Shown here one piece after another: positions 25,206 to 37,814 of a DNA stretch of 64,000 bases. The notes under the pieces are model-generated. The model had not been told where the DNA came from and searched no databases. It was given only the letters and a program-made list of their open reading frames with translations. The stretch is from Mactra quadrangularis (Eukaryota > Mollusca > Bivalvia > Venerida > Mactridae). The stretch spans positions 18,192,011 through 18,256,010 of the forward strand of contig CM046297.1 in the NCBI GenBank assembly GCA_025267735.1, read 5' to 3'. Every line of letters starts with the position of its first letter. The first letter of the stretch is position 1. A program made the position numbers and the translations under genes.

Positions 25206-25469
25206 AGGCGGATCTATTGGGAGGGGGGTTTAGGGGGGTCCGGAACCCCCCCCCCCCCTAGAATTTCCAAAATGTACCTGTCCATTAGTGTTTTTCTTTA
25301 CAGTAAGTCATTTTTAAGTAGCATGAAGCAATTTTTCTCTGAGCTTAACATAGATTTAATGGTTATGTAGTTTTTATTACTTATATGTTGCATTATTCTG
25401 CAAAATTTGTATAATGTGGTTGTTGTTCGAAAGTTTGGACCCCCTAGAAAAATCCTGGATCCGCCCCTG
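25206..25469. mobile_element. hAT-type MITE
   Basis: Ends are inverted: (T)AGGCGGATC at the left and GATCCGCCCCTG at the right, followed inward by GGGGTCC-type sequence on both sides. AGTAGCA plus one differing base flanks both ends (25198-25205 and 25470-25477), giving 7 of 8 matches. An 8-bp duplication and a CAGGGGCGGATCC-like terminus are the hallmark of hAT-superfamily non-autonomous elements. A run of 13 C lies at 25246-25258. It has no coding capacity. Confidence 0.85.
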
Positions 25470-26024
25470 AGTAGCAATACATAGTAAGACTATTTGATGT
25501 CTTATAATTATCTGGTAGCAGTATATAGTAGGGCTATATTTGTTTCATCATTAGTACATTGTGATTTTGATTCGAGTCCTGTGATTTTTTTATTAGATAC
25601 AAATATGTAAAGGTTTAAAGTTATACTTAATTAAGTTATAATTATAGAAGCCAGTGCAAGGCACCTAATATGCAATGGGCATTGAAAGTGAGATGGAAAA
25701 TATTCAGACTGCAATGAGTATCATTGCTGTGTTTTATCATATCCAGTTTTGATAATGAGAAGTGTCTATAAAGTCAGGGTTTTACTGTATTTTAGTGCAC
25801 TAGAGTATAAAGATGACATATTGTATGTACTCACTGTATAGTAATGTTAGTTATTTTATGTTATTGTCTTTATTTGATGTATCTATTGTTTCTTTGTTTG
25901 AAATGTTTTAATTGTCTAGTCTCTTACTTTAATGTTTGATATAATGTATACTGTTTAATACAGATCATAAAATAAAACATGGAGTGTAGTAGTGACTACA
26001 GTAACCTCACTCAGGTCAACCCAT

Positions 26025-26135
26025 CAAAACTTGATTCAATATTGTCAAATTTTATTCAACTGTCAGTGTAGCATACATTAACCCTACTTGACTTAAATAC
26101 TCGCTATAGTTCTTCTGTACTCACTATCAATGGAA
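26025..26135 (+). mobile_element. Single arm of TTCAACTGTCAG fold-back family
   Basis: ATTGTCAAATTTTATTCAAC, then TGTCAGTGTAGCATACATTA and ACCCTACTTGACTTAAATAC, then TCGC, matches one arm of the fold-backs at 51735 and 62938. A related arm lies at 30775-30860. The opposite arm is not evident here. A TIR fragment of the pogo-like family (GTGGAACTTTACTGTA) follows at 26250-26266. Confidence 0.55.
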
Positions 26136-26587
26136 AAAGTTATCTGTATCTATTTAAGGGAATATCAAATAAGGAAAATTGATAAGAAAAGGTCACTATA
26201 TTAAGATCATTCTGCTATTAACTTAAGACTTGCAGTTTTATGGTGATGATAGTGGAACTTTACTGTATTTAAGGGTAGTAGAGATATAATATGATACTTG
26301 TACTTCCTTGAGTTCAAGCTAGCTTTATGGCATCAAGTTAGTGTCTGCTTGCAACTTAAGGGAGGTACAGGTGGGTTTGAATTTCAGTTTGCACCATCAT
26401 GCCTTCAAGCTAGCTTTTATGGCAACATAAACTTGAAAAAGTGTCCGCTTACAACTACGTCTGCTGGGAAGTCATGGGCTGATATCTTAGTTTCGACCAT
26501 GGATATTTAATGGGTTACATAAGTATTGGGATTAAGTGTTCATAAAATAGCTCTTAGTTATAGCTGGTGAACAACACTATTATTTGA

Positions 26588-26655
26588 GGGTTGCCCACAA
26601 GAATGTAGTAAGTGCATTGCATTTAAAAGAGCAAGTTACTACAGTCTTCAATCTA
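26588..26655. repeat. Hairpin family A, copy 2 (right end decayed)
   Basis: GGGTTGCCCACAAGAATGTA matches the left arm of copy 1. AGTTACTACAGTCTTC matches the start of its right arm, but the outer GCAGGCAACC is lost. Same orientation as the other two copies. Confidence 0.65.
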
Positions 26656-26944
26656 TTCAGAGGTACTTTTCTTTCATTATAGCTTGGTAAAATACTATAC
26701 AAAAATGTTGTTCAGTTTTGGCAGTTGTAAACATAGACTACATGTTGTTGTATACTTTATAAAAGGTGAAGATTTATGATGGCACTTTATTAATGATGGA
26801 AAGTATACAAAGTACATTATAAAACATGTCAACTACTGTCTACAACATTATTGTAGCCTAATTGTTTTGTGACATAGTTAACATGCATTTATATATAACT
26901 ATATGTATGTTAATACATTGTTTGATAGGTTTTTGTTTTGGGGG

Positions 26945-27350
26945 TTTTTTTAGTGTTTTACACCATGTCAACACAAATTACGGTAGTTTTACGATGACCA
27001 GCTCACATATCCTACCTTTCCTGGACCTTTGTCTATAACCAGTACTCATCAGCTACTTTGCACAAGGCTGACTCAGGGCCGGCGAAATCTTAAAGTTGTT
27101 TACTTGTCCGTTCTTGCCAACTGGTAAAAGTTACTTAGTTATGAACATTATTGAATAAGATTATCAAAAAATCCACTTGACCGTACTTGCCTTGGGACAA
27201 CACGGACGATACGGACGTTTGATTTCGCTGCCCCTGCCTGACAACTGCACCTTACAGTGTACCTTATTAACAGAGGAAAATCAACATCGATTTGCCATAA
27301 AAGTGTATAACCAGCCTCGAATCAGCAACTTTAATGGACACTAGATTTGA
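26945..27350 (-). mobile_element. SINE family 2, minus copy, interrupted
   Basis: Reverse-complement landmarks of family 2 are visible: CCATGTCAACACAAATTACG, CCTACCTTTCCTGGACC, TTGTCTATAACCAGTACTCA and, beyond an insertion, CTTATTAACAGAGGAAAATC. The insertion at 27074-27236 splits the body. The 5' head is poorly preserved, so the right limit is approximate. Confidence 0.65.
27074..27236. mobile_element. hAT-type MITE nested in a SINE
   Basis: Inverted ends CAGGGCCGGCGAAATC and GATTTCGCTGCCCCTG bound 163 bp. Flanks GGCTGACT and CCTGACAA are similar and could be a decayed 8-bp duplication. The interruption of family 2 sequence on both sides shows that it inserted after the SINE. Non-coding. 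Confidence 0.75.
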
Positions 27351-27359
27351 AATCTCGTG

Positions 27360-28575
27360 CAGGGCTTTCTATGATGCTTACCTGGGTCATGTTAAATAAT
27401 AATTTTTTGTTAAATGCCGTCCACTGTTCATAACTTAACATTTTGCCTGTTGATAAAATTATTGTCTTAAAAGTCTCTTACATTTGAGTAAAAAATGAAT
27501 TAAGTAAATAAACTCGGAAGGATTTACCAATGAAAATATATATTACCCTTTTATGTATTTTATAGTTTTAAAGTTTTAAAGATTTATATGCATGAAATTT
27601 GCATTATGAAATTTGAATTTTATAACATAAGATACTTGAATGTCAGAATGGTTCCAAATATCAAGTTTATAATATGGAAATAGGTTTGTTTTATGTTGTA
27701 TAGAAACCAGTTTTTATGTAACCTACATGAAATATAAGACTGTAAAAACTAATGTTAAATAAACCCAGAATAAAGATTTTAATGGAAAATGAACAATGTG
27801 AATTTTAAATTATTCAAAAGTTTAAGTCAGATTTTTTCTGTCTGTTAGTTTTAAACATTTTGTTTAGAACTGTGCTATTGTTTTTGTTAAACGTTAAAAA
27901 ACTTCAAATAAAATAATGTATGAAAATAATATACGCTATTATATATTGTCACTATATATTATATAAGTGTGTTAGGATTAATAATAACTGAAATCTAAAA
28001 TCTGAAAATCTCTAGCTTGAAATTAATTAAAATCATTTCTTTTTTATTCATACTAACAGCCACAGGTGGTCATCCATGTTGTTAGTGCTAGAACTGTTTC
28101 TGGATACAAAACCGATCCACCATGATTGGATACTCCTCTGACCTTGTAACTTTTGAAGGTCATTTAAAGTAAATTTATTGTAACACAAAATTAGAGTAAC
28201 AAACAAAGTATCATCTCTAAGATAGAATGTTAAACCTCATTTTGTCTTGATAAATGCAATATCTATTCTAAATTTTACAAATTGTACAAACAATGTTGTT
28301 CATATTATTTATCTTGTATAAATTTAGCTTCAACTGTCAAAATTGTGTACTGTTTTAATTCAATCACATTTTGTAGCATTTTCTCTGGGAAATCTAATTT
28401 GTTATATTTTAAGTTATTATTTTGATACAGACATTTTCTAGATACTTTGAAGGAAGATGATTTCTCGACAATTTATTAAAATGTAATGATTTTCTGTAGA
28501 TCACTTAAGATGCAGAATTCTTTTTTTCTGCCATAGAAAAGTTGAATGCAAAGAGTTGTATTAGTTTTATCATTG
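27360..28575. other. AT-rich tract without a supported gene
   Basis: Stops are frequent in all frames. No array, domain or clear terminal repeats found. Confidence 0.4.
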
Positions 28576-28579
28576 TAAT

Positions 28580-28835
28580 TACAATATAAGTTTCACTATT
28601 AGGACCATCAAAATAAATACTTAGCAAAACTAAAAAGTACATGTATACATATTTCAATTGCAAATAACTTTTTTATGTTTTGTTAAGTATATTGTTTGAA
28701 TAGTAGTGGTTTAAGTTTTATGGACTTTTTTTGTTTTCTTATTTTCTGCAATTTATCATTTGGGACTTAAAAATCATAACAAATTGGATGATTTTGCAAT
28801 AATCTAGGTGGTCTTTATAGTGAAGCTTTGCTGTA
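28580..28835. mobile_element. Pogo-like MITE (TTCACTATTAGGACC family)
   Basis: It starts TACAATATAAG, then TTTCACTATTAGGACCATCA, and ends with GGTGGTCTTTATAGTGAAGC and TTTGCTGTA. The ends are inverted, with TA at each boundary, and match the better preserved copy at 47473-47827. The interior includes TTTGGGACTTAAAAATCAT, also shared among copies. Non-coding. Confidence 0.75.
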
Positions 28836-28839
28836 CAAC

Positions 28840-31030
28840 AATTCTCTGACTTTTAAGTTATAACATCATGGATATTTGAACTACTTGTTCTTAATGAGGT
28901 CAGTCAATGTCCAACTTCAAAAAATAAGACAGAACATATCAGGGTCTCTCAAATATTCTAAGGGATACAATATCAAAGTTAAAAATATTGGTATGATGTC
29001 TGCTACCTTGCATTTGTTTAGTTAACTTTATAACCTCAGTGAAAATGTTCAAGAAGTGAAAATCATTTTAGAAACTGTTCTTTTTTACCCCAGAGAAGTT
29101 TTTTGTACCAGAATTCATGACATTGTGTAGTTGTAGAATGTGACAAGTTGTTCATTAACTTGTTGTTCAACAACTTGTGATTGTAGAACTTGTTACAAAA
29201 CTTCTTGAAGTTGAGACATTATCTCTCTCTGGAGGTTTTAAAATAGTGATTACTTGACAGACTAGAATAGCATTTTTTTTGTTATAAAAAACCCAAGTGA
29301 ATTACTGACCAGAGAAATGTAGCATGTGTGTTAGACTGGACATCAAAGCATAAAATGACCAATATGACTATAAAAGTACAATAAAGTACCATTAAGAACC
29401 AGCCTTTCTCTGACCCTTTCTCTCTTCCCTTCTCTCAATGTAATATAATACCATGGTGGTATTAGTGATCAATTCTACAAGGATCAATTCTGATCAATTT
29501 TGGCAAGAGTTACAAACAATAAAATAAAGAAGTTCCAATGATTGGTATAATTATAATTGTAATACCTTAGAGTAGTAGAGTTATAGTATTATACTGACTG
29601 GTAAAATCAATCATAGGTATTGTCCAGTTTGTTTGTACAAAATACACATATAGACAAAATCAATCAATTTACTTCCTATGACTTTTTTTGAACTTATTTT
29701 GAACTTAAATATATGTTTTACCTGGTACAAAAAAACTTGTACTATTAAAATAAAAAACTGTATACTAAAACAATAGAATTTGATACACATTTTGTATGTA
29801 TTGCCTGCTTAGGTCATTAGGTCAAGTCTCAGAAAAACCCATTTTAACACTTCAGCTGTGTTCAACTTTGTGGTTTCTTTGTGGTTTTTGTTATCATTTA
29901 AATATCAAATTTCAAGACCTAAATGACATAAAGTTTCTATATATATTTGTTCTGTATTTTTTATTCAACAAATTAACCAGTTACGGTATTAGTTCAATTT
30001 TCCTGCAATTTTCCTGCAATGTAATTGACAATAGTTCATAATGTTACAGGTACTTACCGAATATCTAATGGTTTTATTATTTGTATCACTAGTAACCTGA
30101 ACAAGTGTTAATCAAATACTACGATCCATGAAATCTGTATTTACGAGCCTGATTTGATGGTCTTTATTTCAACCTCTGTTGACTAAAGGGCACCTGTCAA
30201 TAATCTTGAACAATGAGTCTAGATTGAGAGCTGATAACTATTCTCTCATTATGAATACAATAAATCTCTACTACTTTAACAGTACTCAGTCATCAATAGC
30301 TATCATAAGTCGTGAATAAAACAATTGCGCTTCAGTTACACTGAAAAATACCGAAACATTTACCGATAGTAATCAGTCGAAGGGGCCCGTCCTTTTTTCA
30401 GTTTAGTTTTCATTGTTAAACTTTGTAAAACAAAACTGACAAGTTTCGATTATTTCATTCAAGTCAAGTTTACAAATTGGCTTCTAGGAATGAGATGTCA
30501 ATCACTAATATTGAATGAATATTTTGATGCCATGGTGATACAAACTTACCTTGCGATACCCAATTCTATGGGATAATGGAGAAATAACATTGATCTAGAA
30601 TGCTGCCAATCTACCAACTCATTGTCTCTAAAGAAGTTTAGGACTTTGATTACTACCTTTTACTTGTGGTTGACGTATGCTCTTTATGATGCAGCGATAG
30701 GTTTGAGAATGGCCATACTAAGTATATCATGACTTAAGTTGAAGAAGATATAAAAATTATGTAGGTATTAGTAAATTTTATTCTATTGACCGTGGCACTT
30801 ACATTAACCCTGCTGATTTGAATACTCACAACAGTACCTCTGTAATCACAATTAAGAAAAATAAACATCTGTATTTATGAAAGAGTATTATTGAACAATA
30901 TATATATTGCATCAAGTATGTACATCAGCAGTGTTAAAATAATTATGCTCTACTGTCGGTTGAATTTAAGTTACGAATATTGTCTTTGTGTGCCGAATAT
31001 TGTCTTTGTGTGCCGACTTATGTCCTCTAT
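28840..31030. other. Tract without a supported gene
   Basis: Local features only: AACTTGTTGTTCAACAACTTG palindromes at 29145-29190, a single arm of the TTCAACTGTCAG family at 30775-30860, and a 20-bp tandem duplication (CGAATATTGTCTTTGTGTGC) at 30976-31015. The 81-codon frame at 29796-30041 is hydrophobic and unrecognised. Confidence 0.4.
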
Positions 31031-31037
31031 ATAAAGA

Positions 31038-31107
31038 GGGTTGTCTGCAAGACTGTAGTAGGAACATTGTGTGAAAGATCGAGTTACTACAGCCTTGCAG
31101 ACAACAC
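31038..31107. repeat. Hairpin family A, copy 3
   Basis: GGTTGTCTGCAAGACTGTAG pairs with CTACAGCCTTGCAGACAAC across a loop of about 24 nt. Relative to copy 1 the left arm has T for C and the right arm A for G at the paired position, so base pairing is kept. No flanking duplication visible. Confidence 0.8.
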
Positions 31108-31109
31108 TG

Positions 31110-34050
31110 GTTAAAATTATTATGTAGTTAGATACCCTTCTGACTGAACTAACCAGACATAATTAATATATCTTCAAATTGCTATTTTTAACTAAGCATT
31201 TTTACCAGAGGACCACATGCCACCAAGGTTAAATAAAGGTGAAATAATGATTACTAATACAGACTAATAATTAGTTATGACTATTTTAGTAACAAAATAC
31301 ATTTGTATAAATAGAAAATAAATATAAAACCTAGCTTGTGTAGGATATATTTCATAAACCAGTAATTTTAATGTAACATGATACATAAAGACATCTGTAA
31401 TAAACAGGTACTATTCTAACATTCTTTATTATAGTCGTTTATTTAATAATGAAAAATAGTAATTAGAACAAAGGTAAATAATTGTTCCATTGGAGTAGTC
31501 AAAAATGTACTTTTGCATTGATTGCTTATTTGCTTATAGCATGGAAAATTTATTTCATTTTCTATGTTAAGATTCAACCAAACATGAGCATTATCTGTCC
31601 AAACTTCAACAAAATTCAGTGAAACATACTGATGGGGCTGCACTTGACTAGTTTATTTACATGTGAATAAAGAAGGATGTATACTATTTTTGCATGGACT
31701 CAAAATTATGTTGTCTGGAAAACAAAGGGGAATAATTTATAAACTGCATAAGTGGAGTTACTGTTCTTGTATTATGTGTTACTGCTGGGAAATAATGTAA
31801 ACCAGGTTTTAAGTCATTTGACACAAAAATGCTTATAGTTTTAACTTAACAACAGATTCTTGTGCAGGGCTGAACATTATTTTTTAATAGGTTGCCTGTA
31901 TGGACTAGCAGCTATGTTTTTGCTTTCTGGAACCAAATGTTTACCAGCAGTAACAAGTTGCTCTAACCCAACAAGACTACATTTAATGACTAGCCCTGCA
32001 GTGGTTTTAGGCTATGCTTATAAAAAATTAAATACTGCTGAATTTTTCAAGAATGAATAAATTCAAAGTTTATCATCCATCAATATGATAATGAAATCAA
32101 GGGTAACTAAATATACTTTTTAAGCATTTAAGTCAAATCTCATGTATGAGCCTTTCAAATATATCCTGTCACAGGAAACAAACAATATTTCTAACATCCT
32201 AGAGTCTTCAATTTTCTACTAAAATTATTACAAACTGATGATATAAAGTTACATGTATTTTCAATAAAAGAATTTTTAGATAAATGGCCGTAGAGCACGC
32301 AACATAAATAATTATAACATTAAATTGGAAACAAAAGGAATTTGTGGTCATTATTTTTGTTATAATTATTGTAAAGTTTTTATTTTATAATGACATCGTT
32401 ACAGTCTTCATGTATTTTATCATAATTACAATGGTATGTCCATTGTTTTATGTGTTTGAGAGACATAGTATTAGGGTTTGACAATAAAATTTTCTGTGGG
32501 ATTCCAAATTTCTCAAAAACTTGGAAGGAATTGCTGTGAATATAAGCTGATGATTCTGTTAGATGCCTTGAAAAAGTAGCATATTCTTATATGAAATTGA
32601 GTTTCCATGAATTGTTTAGTAACAGTTTGACTGCAAATCTATATATAAAATGTTAGTCTTTTATTGGAGGTATCCCTAAAGTTAAGGAGAAATCCCTTAG
32701 TAACTGACTAGGGATTCTTTTGGGAAGCAAAAGTTAGCTGAGCATATTCCATAATCAGATTTAATTATTTTTCAATATCATGATTTAAACTACTTTACAT
32801 GAATAAGTTATATACAATAAACTAATTTACAGATAGCATGCCAAGTGCCTAATGGTCTCAGACACTTTGACATTTAGAGATTCCATGTATCAATGGACAC
32901 TTGGGAAAAGCTGATATTTCCACACCCCTGATTGTAACTATTCTCTGGATGAAGACATTGAATGTTTTGTCTGTCAATCATAAATCTTATCTGAAAACAG
33001 AAAAAGACAACATTGTGAAGAAAAATGCCAGGAATTTGTGTCTAGTTTCCTTTATAATTCATTATTCGTAATTGTCAGAATGGTAACGACAGATCATTCC
33101 TTAGAATTCTGGGATTGATCTTAATAAGACCTCTCTCTATTAGGCCGTAAAAAGATTTTTGTTTATGATGTCAACTCTGAAAAAAGTGGGGTTGTTGGGT
33201 GGACAAAATTTTTTTGAGCAATTGTTCAGCAATATTTTGGGTAAATGTATGTCAGTTAGGGTTCCATCTTAAATCAGTTTGGTTGTTCTTAATTAATAAA
33301 TTGGACCAAAAAAAAATTGTTTTAATAGCAGAATGTTCTTCTACTTTCTTTCTACTTCTAAGAGAATACTGTACTCCCTCAATACTTTATATTCTTAATA
33401 TAGGGACCTCTTTCTTCTCAAATTTAGCATTTGGAACTTAAAAAATTATCATAAATCGTATGATTCTGCTATATACAGACCAAGAAGGTCTTTTTATCGG
33501 AACTTGAATTTACTGTTTTTTCTATGAATATGAATAGTATTTTGTATCTAACATTTTGTTAAGATGGTACTATGGAAACATTTTCCTCAAACAATTTTAT
33601 CGTGGTTTCTGAAACAATGTTAATGTATGGACTAATTAGATCTGGCTTACAAAACTTTATAAGCCACTTTTTTAACATTTTGATTTCTATCAGATGCGGC
33701 ATTAACAGTATACATGTACACAGGAGTTCGCTGAAGACCATAAGCTTTAAACTAATAAGCAGAAGAAATATAAACTCTATCACAGAGTCAAGTTAACCAA
33801 CATTTTACTGTGCATGGACTGTCTCATAAAGCCATCAACTTACAGAGGCTCAAAATGAGCAAAAATCTTTCTGCTATCCTAAAAACTAGAGATAATGGTA
33901 ATTATTTGGTTTCTAGGGTTACCAAAAATGACCAGTAGTCAAGACAATAAAGATAAATTTAATGGTCAAGTTCTTCTTAGAGAAATAAACGAGCTGTTGG
34001 ACTTGACAGAATTATCAATGAACTCAGATTAATATTGATTACATGAGTTA
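31110..34050. other. Tract with one probable pogo-like MITE relic
   Basis: Near 33120-33520, CTCTCTCTATTAGGCC, TTTAGCATTTGGAACTT and AAGGTCTTTTTATCGGAAC, then TTTACTG, line up with the 47473 family and may be a heavily decayed copy. The paired 74-codon frames at 33559-33796 on opposite strands have no domain. Otherwise nothing. Confidence 0.4.
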
Positions 34051-34054
34051 GGAG

Positions 34055-34480
34055 TCAGTGTGGGAGAGTTCTCAGGGGAGACAACTCTATGAATTTTATT
34101 TATTAACCTTCAGGGTGGAATTCTTAGGGGAGAAAACTATGAATTTTGTTTATCAATCTTAAGGGTGGAAGTTTTAGGGGAGACAACTCTCTCAATTTTG
34201 TTTATTAACCATAAGAGTGGAATTCTTGGGAAGACAACTATCTTAATTATGTTTATTATCTTAAAGGGAAGAATTTTCAGGGGAGACTACTCTCTCAATT
34301 TTGTTTATAATACTCGAGGTTGGAATTCTCATGGGAGACAACTCTGTGAAATTTGATTGTTAACCTTTAGAGTGGAAATATTAGGGGAGAAAACTCTCTG
34401 AATTTTGTTTATTATACTCAAAGTTTGAATTCTCATGGGAGAAAGGGAGACAACTTCCAATTTTGTTTATTATCCCAGAG
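34055..34480. repeat. Degenerate ~64-bp tandem repeat
   Basis: About 6 units with the pattern GGGGAGACAACTCTCTGAAT, TTTGTTTATTAACCTTAAGG, then GTGGAATTCTTA. The units are strongly diverged and vary in length. A 63-codon frame inside is a product of the periodicity. Confidence 0.8.
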
Positions 34481-35572
34481 GTTTTAAGTGTCACAGATTT
34501 TGTTATCATAAACACTAAATGAAGATTGAGCACAAGAATTCCAGATTAGTTAACTGTTCTAAATCATGAAAATTAAATTATGTGTTGAAAGTTTTAGTGA
34601 TGTTGATTATTTGTTGAGAGGCTTGTGGTTAATAAATATTTGTTTACTATGATTACACTGGAATGGTTTGATGTGGTTTATTTCATATCCTTTCATATGA
34701 TTGTCTCTAAAAAAGGATGAAATACTTTAACCTTGGCTGTGATCATAGAGATACTGTATAGCGGGTATTTTTTGGGAGGGTTTTATTTTCACTATATTCT
34801 TGGTCAACAACCATAGCACAAATTCTCAACACTGTGTATATATCTGTATCAATACATATTAAACTTATAATGATGGAATATATGTCAAATTCATGATTCG
34901 TAATTCTCTCAAATTTATAACTCCTTAGAAAATACAAAACATTGACACTTGAAATTATAGCATTATTGTGACTATTAAGTAGGACAGAGTCCTAGCCAAG
35001 GCAGTGATCCTGAGGTCTGAGTTTATCTTTTAATTACAAATCAGCAGTCTGTATTCAAATAGATCTCAATTAAAGTAGGATGTTACATATTTTCTAAAAG
35101 TGTTGTAACAAAAATACTTAATTTTCCGTTGAGAACTACATGTAGTTCCTTGATGAGAATTGAGCAGTTCTGGTAACTTTATTCTGGAGTACTGAGTGTA
35201 CTGTAGGTATCATTTCTTCTATCATCAGACAACTGTGAGAACATGCCATTATAATTTTTGCGAAAATATCAAAATTGGATCAAATCATTTTTTCACACAA
35301 AAACCTGACATTTTTTACCCATGGTCTTAAAGGATGTATTGTTGAATTAATTTAATCAAGGGACGGAAATTACTTGTCAAAATGTTTCGTCTGGTTTCGT
35401 AAATGCATGTTGCACAAAATTCAAAAATTGTTAGCAACATTGCAGTACAAATTATGAAGTGTTACAATTTTCAGTCAATGGAAAATGTTTAGACTTAAGA
35501 AATTGTTTAGATGATCAAAATCCATGATGAATTTTCTAAAGAGGTTATATTCAGGGTTTGACACTAATGCCT

Positions 35573-35912
35573 CAGTCCCATAAAATCGTGGCTTGTTACG
35601 GACCTGTACGTGCAGACAGTCGTGGGCCGTGGGAAGCCTTGCGTATCAAGGTGACGGTACGCACATGGTACAAAAAACACACCCGTACTGAACCGTAGCT
35701 GGAAGATATGCATGTTTAACCCATACTCGGCCATGATTTTATTCACCATTTGACTCTGAAACTGATACGTGTATCCTGGGCTCATCTCACGGACCCTGGT
35801 AAAAACGTAACAGTCCGTATGCGTACGCAAGACTTCGTACGGGTCCTTGCGGAGCTTGATCGCACGGCGCCCGTACGGTGCCCTCACGGCTATTTTTATG
35901 TTTATGGGACTG
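35573..35912 (-). mobile_element. 340-bp MITE (CAGTCCCATAAA ends), copy 1
   Basis: CAGTCCCATAAA at the left end and TTTATGGGACTG at the right are perfect 12-bp inverted repeats. The interior is GC- and CpG-rich, with many CGTACGG motifs, and is closely matched in opposite orientation at 53619-53943. Overlapping open frames on both strands (107 and 127 codons) come from this compositional bias and carry no domain. No target duplication is obvious. Confidence 0.85.
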
Positions 35913-36042
35913 TAGCTTTACTGTTTTTTCCAAGGATCTCTAAGGGATCCAATTTTCAGAGATTGCTTCTAAATGATGGGGATTCCTCAAATATAAACAA
36001 CAATTTTGAATTTTGTACTTGCAGATCCAAAATGCGACAAAC

Positions 36043-36249
36043 AATAGACCTAATCCAGAATTCAAACTTATGGGGTTTTCCGTCCGTGCACAGGCGGTAC
36101 AAACAAAGTTTTCTACGCATTATTGCTAAATAGACGAACTATGGATTAAATCCTATTGTTCTTTGTACATGTGTTTTCATTGTAACGGTGAAAGTTTGTT
36201 TGTATCAGAGGGGAAAACCCAAATTTTTGAATTCCGGATATAGTCTATT
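36043..36249. mobile_element. Fold-back element with ~60-bp arms
   Basis: AATAGACCTAATCCAGAATT and CAAACTTATGGGGTTTTCC on the left mirror GGGGAAAACCCAAATTTTTG and AATTCCGGATATAGTCTATT on the right, and both inner arms carry ACAAAC/GTTTGT. The loop is about 80 bp. Non-coding. Confidence 0.78.
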
Positions 36250-36289
36250 CATGGAAACTCTTATTTACAAAAGAATAGGGCAATTTTTA

Positions 36290-36560
36290 GGGATTCTTAC
36301 ATAACATAACCACAAGTGAAAATAGCATTTTCTGAGCTCATGAGTGGAAATAAGAATCCAAATCTTCGATTTTTTTCCTGTGTTCTGCTACTTTTACGGA
36401 TATTTTTATATCATTTTTACATTTCTCATCTAAAGTAAAATCACTGATCTCTTCAGATGACATCATTTTGACAGTATATTTTCACCACAATGAAAATATT
36501 AGATATTATATTTTCACTGTAATTTTTTTCAAACAATGCCCCATTTCAATGTAAAACATG
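36290..36560 (+). repeat. Dispersed repeat, related to 58400-58690
   Basis: Shared order of motifs: CACAAGTGAAAATAGCATTT and TCTGAGCTCA, then GATGACATCATTTTGACA, TATATTTTCACCAC, AACAATGCCCCATTTCA and TGTAAA. The second copy at 58.4 kb is in the same orientation and diverged. No terminal repeats identified. Confidence 0.6.
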
Positions 36561-36629
36561 AAACAAAATTGTTATATACCTAATATTGTTATGGTATCAC
36601 ATGACTATCTCATATTTAGAAATAGTATC

Positions 36630-36869
36630 TTTTTTTTTTCTTTTTTTTTAAAATTGGTTTTTAACGTCTTATTAAGGTTATATACACGACGGTCAGCTCT
36701 TCCTACTATAGGTTTCCTTGACACTTTTCTATCACCAGTACTAATTAACTCACCCTATCACGAGACCGACAACTCATGTATAGGGTATAACCTACCCTGA
36801 CCAGGCTCGAACCCATGATCTCCGGATTCGAAGTTAGACATGCTAACCTGACTTCGCCACGCCCGCGGC
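36630..36869 (-). mobile_element. SINE family 3, full copy
   Basis: TTAGAAATAGTATC (14 bp) is repeated exactly at 36616-36629 and 36870-36883. The poly-T at the left is the 3' poly-A of a minus-strand element. In reverse complement the head reads GGGCGTGGCGAAGTCAGG (A box) and later ATGGGTTCGAGCCTGG (B box), a tRNA-derived pol III promoter. It is distinct from families 1 and 2 in body and tail. The plus-strand frames over it are incidental. Confidence 0.92.
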
Positions 36870-37143
36870 TTAGAAATAGTATCATGTATAACTCTGTCTT
36901 CCAAAACATAACTTTACATTGTCTTCACTCATTGTTATACAATGCTATATACAAATTCATGTTATTCAAATCAATATTACTAACTTCCTGTTGTCATGAC
37001 GCCACCCATTTATTTCCCTGGAAACTCTAGAATCTGTATCTTAAATATTTTCTTAATAAAATTCCTGACCTGATTAATGAACCGAATACTCTTGTGATTT
37101 TACATAAAGTGGATTTACTCTGTCTTGTCTGCTGTGTATCACA

Positions 37144-37212
37144 GCTTTAGCTCAAAACGGTCGTAACTCACTCTTTTCTTATTTTGAGTTACGACAATTT
37201 TGCCTTAAACCT
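37144..37212. repeat. Hairpin family B, copy 1
   Basis: TTTAGCTCAAAACGGTCGTA pairs imperfectly with TTACGACAATTTTGCCTTAA. The loop CACTCTTTTCTTATTTT is almost identical to the loops of copies at 38425 and 43141. No flanking duplication visible. Confidence 0.75.
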
Positions 37213-37814
37213 ATGCTATATATTTTTGTTTTGTAACATAAGTATTGATATACTGTCAGAGATGTGATCTTTGGTTTGTTGTCTTCTACAGCTCAGTTAC
37301 AAAGATTTATTTGTCAAGAAAATTCTTCATAAAGAAAGACAAAACATCTGGGGACCAACTTATTATGTGTCTAATACCACGATTTTAGTCAATGTAAATC
37401 ATCCTATATTATAATAGTTGTATTAAGATTTTTGACAATATTTTGTCCTGATTTTGTTGTATAATTAATGTACATGTTTGTCTTCTGCCCTTAAGTATAT
37501 TACACTTCATGTAAGTAAATCTTTTAAATCAATTCATTACCAGAATTGGTAAAGTTTAAATGCAAAAATTCTTGCACGATACCTATACTGGCATTCCTGC
37601 TGACAGTATGGAACATTATTTGTCTAAGAAAGCATTTGTTCTCAATTGATAGTAAAAATAACAAAAGAAATAATGATAATAAAAGATAATAAAAACAACT
37701 TTAATAATAAGTATGACAATCATGACATTAATGACAACAGCATCAGTAAAAGCATCAATGATAAAGACTCTACATAGAAGAAACAGAGGCAAAGCCCAAT
37801 CTTTTCTCTTAACA

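Noticed and set aside
35564..36133. 107- and 127-codon opposed frames
   Set aside because: They lie in a MITE present again at 53.6 kb, where the frames are broken differently.
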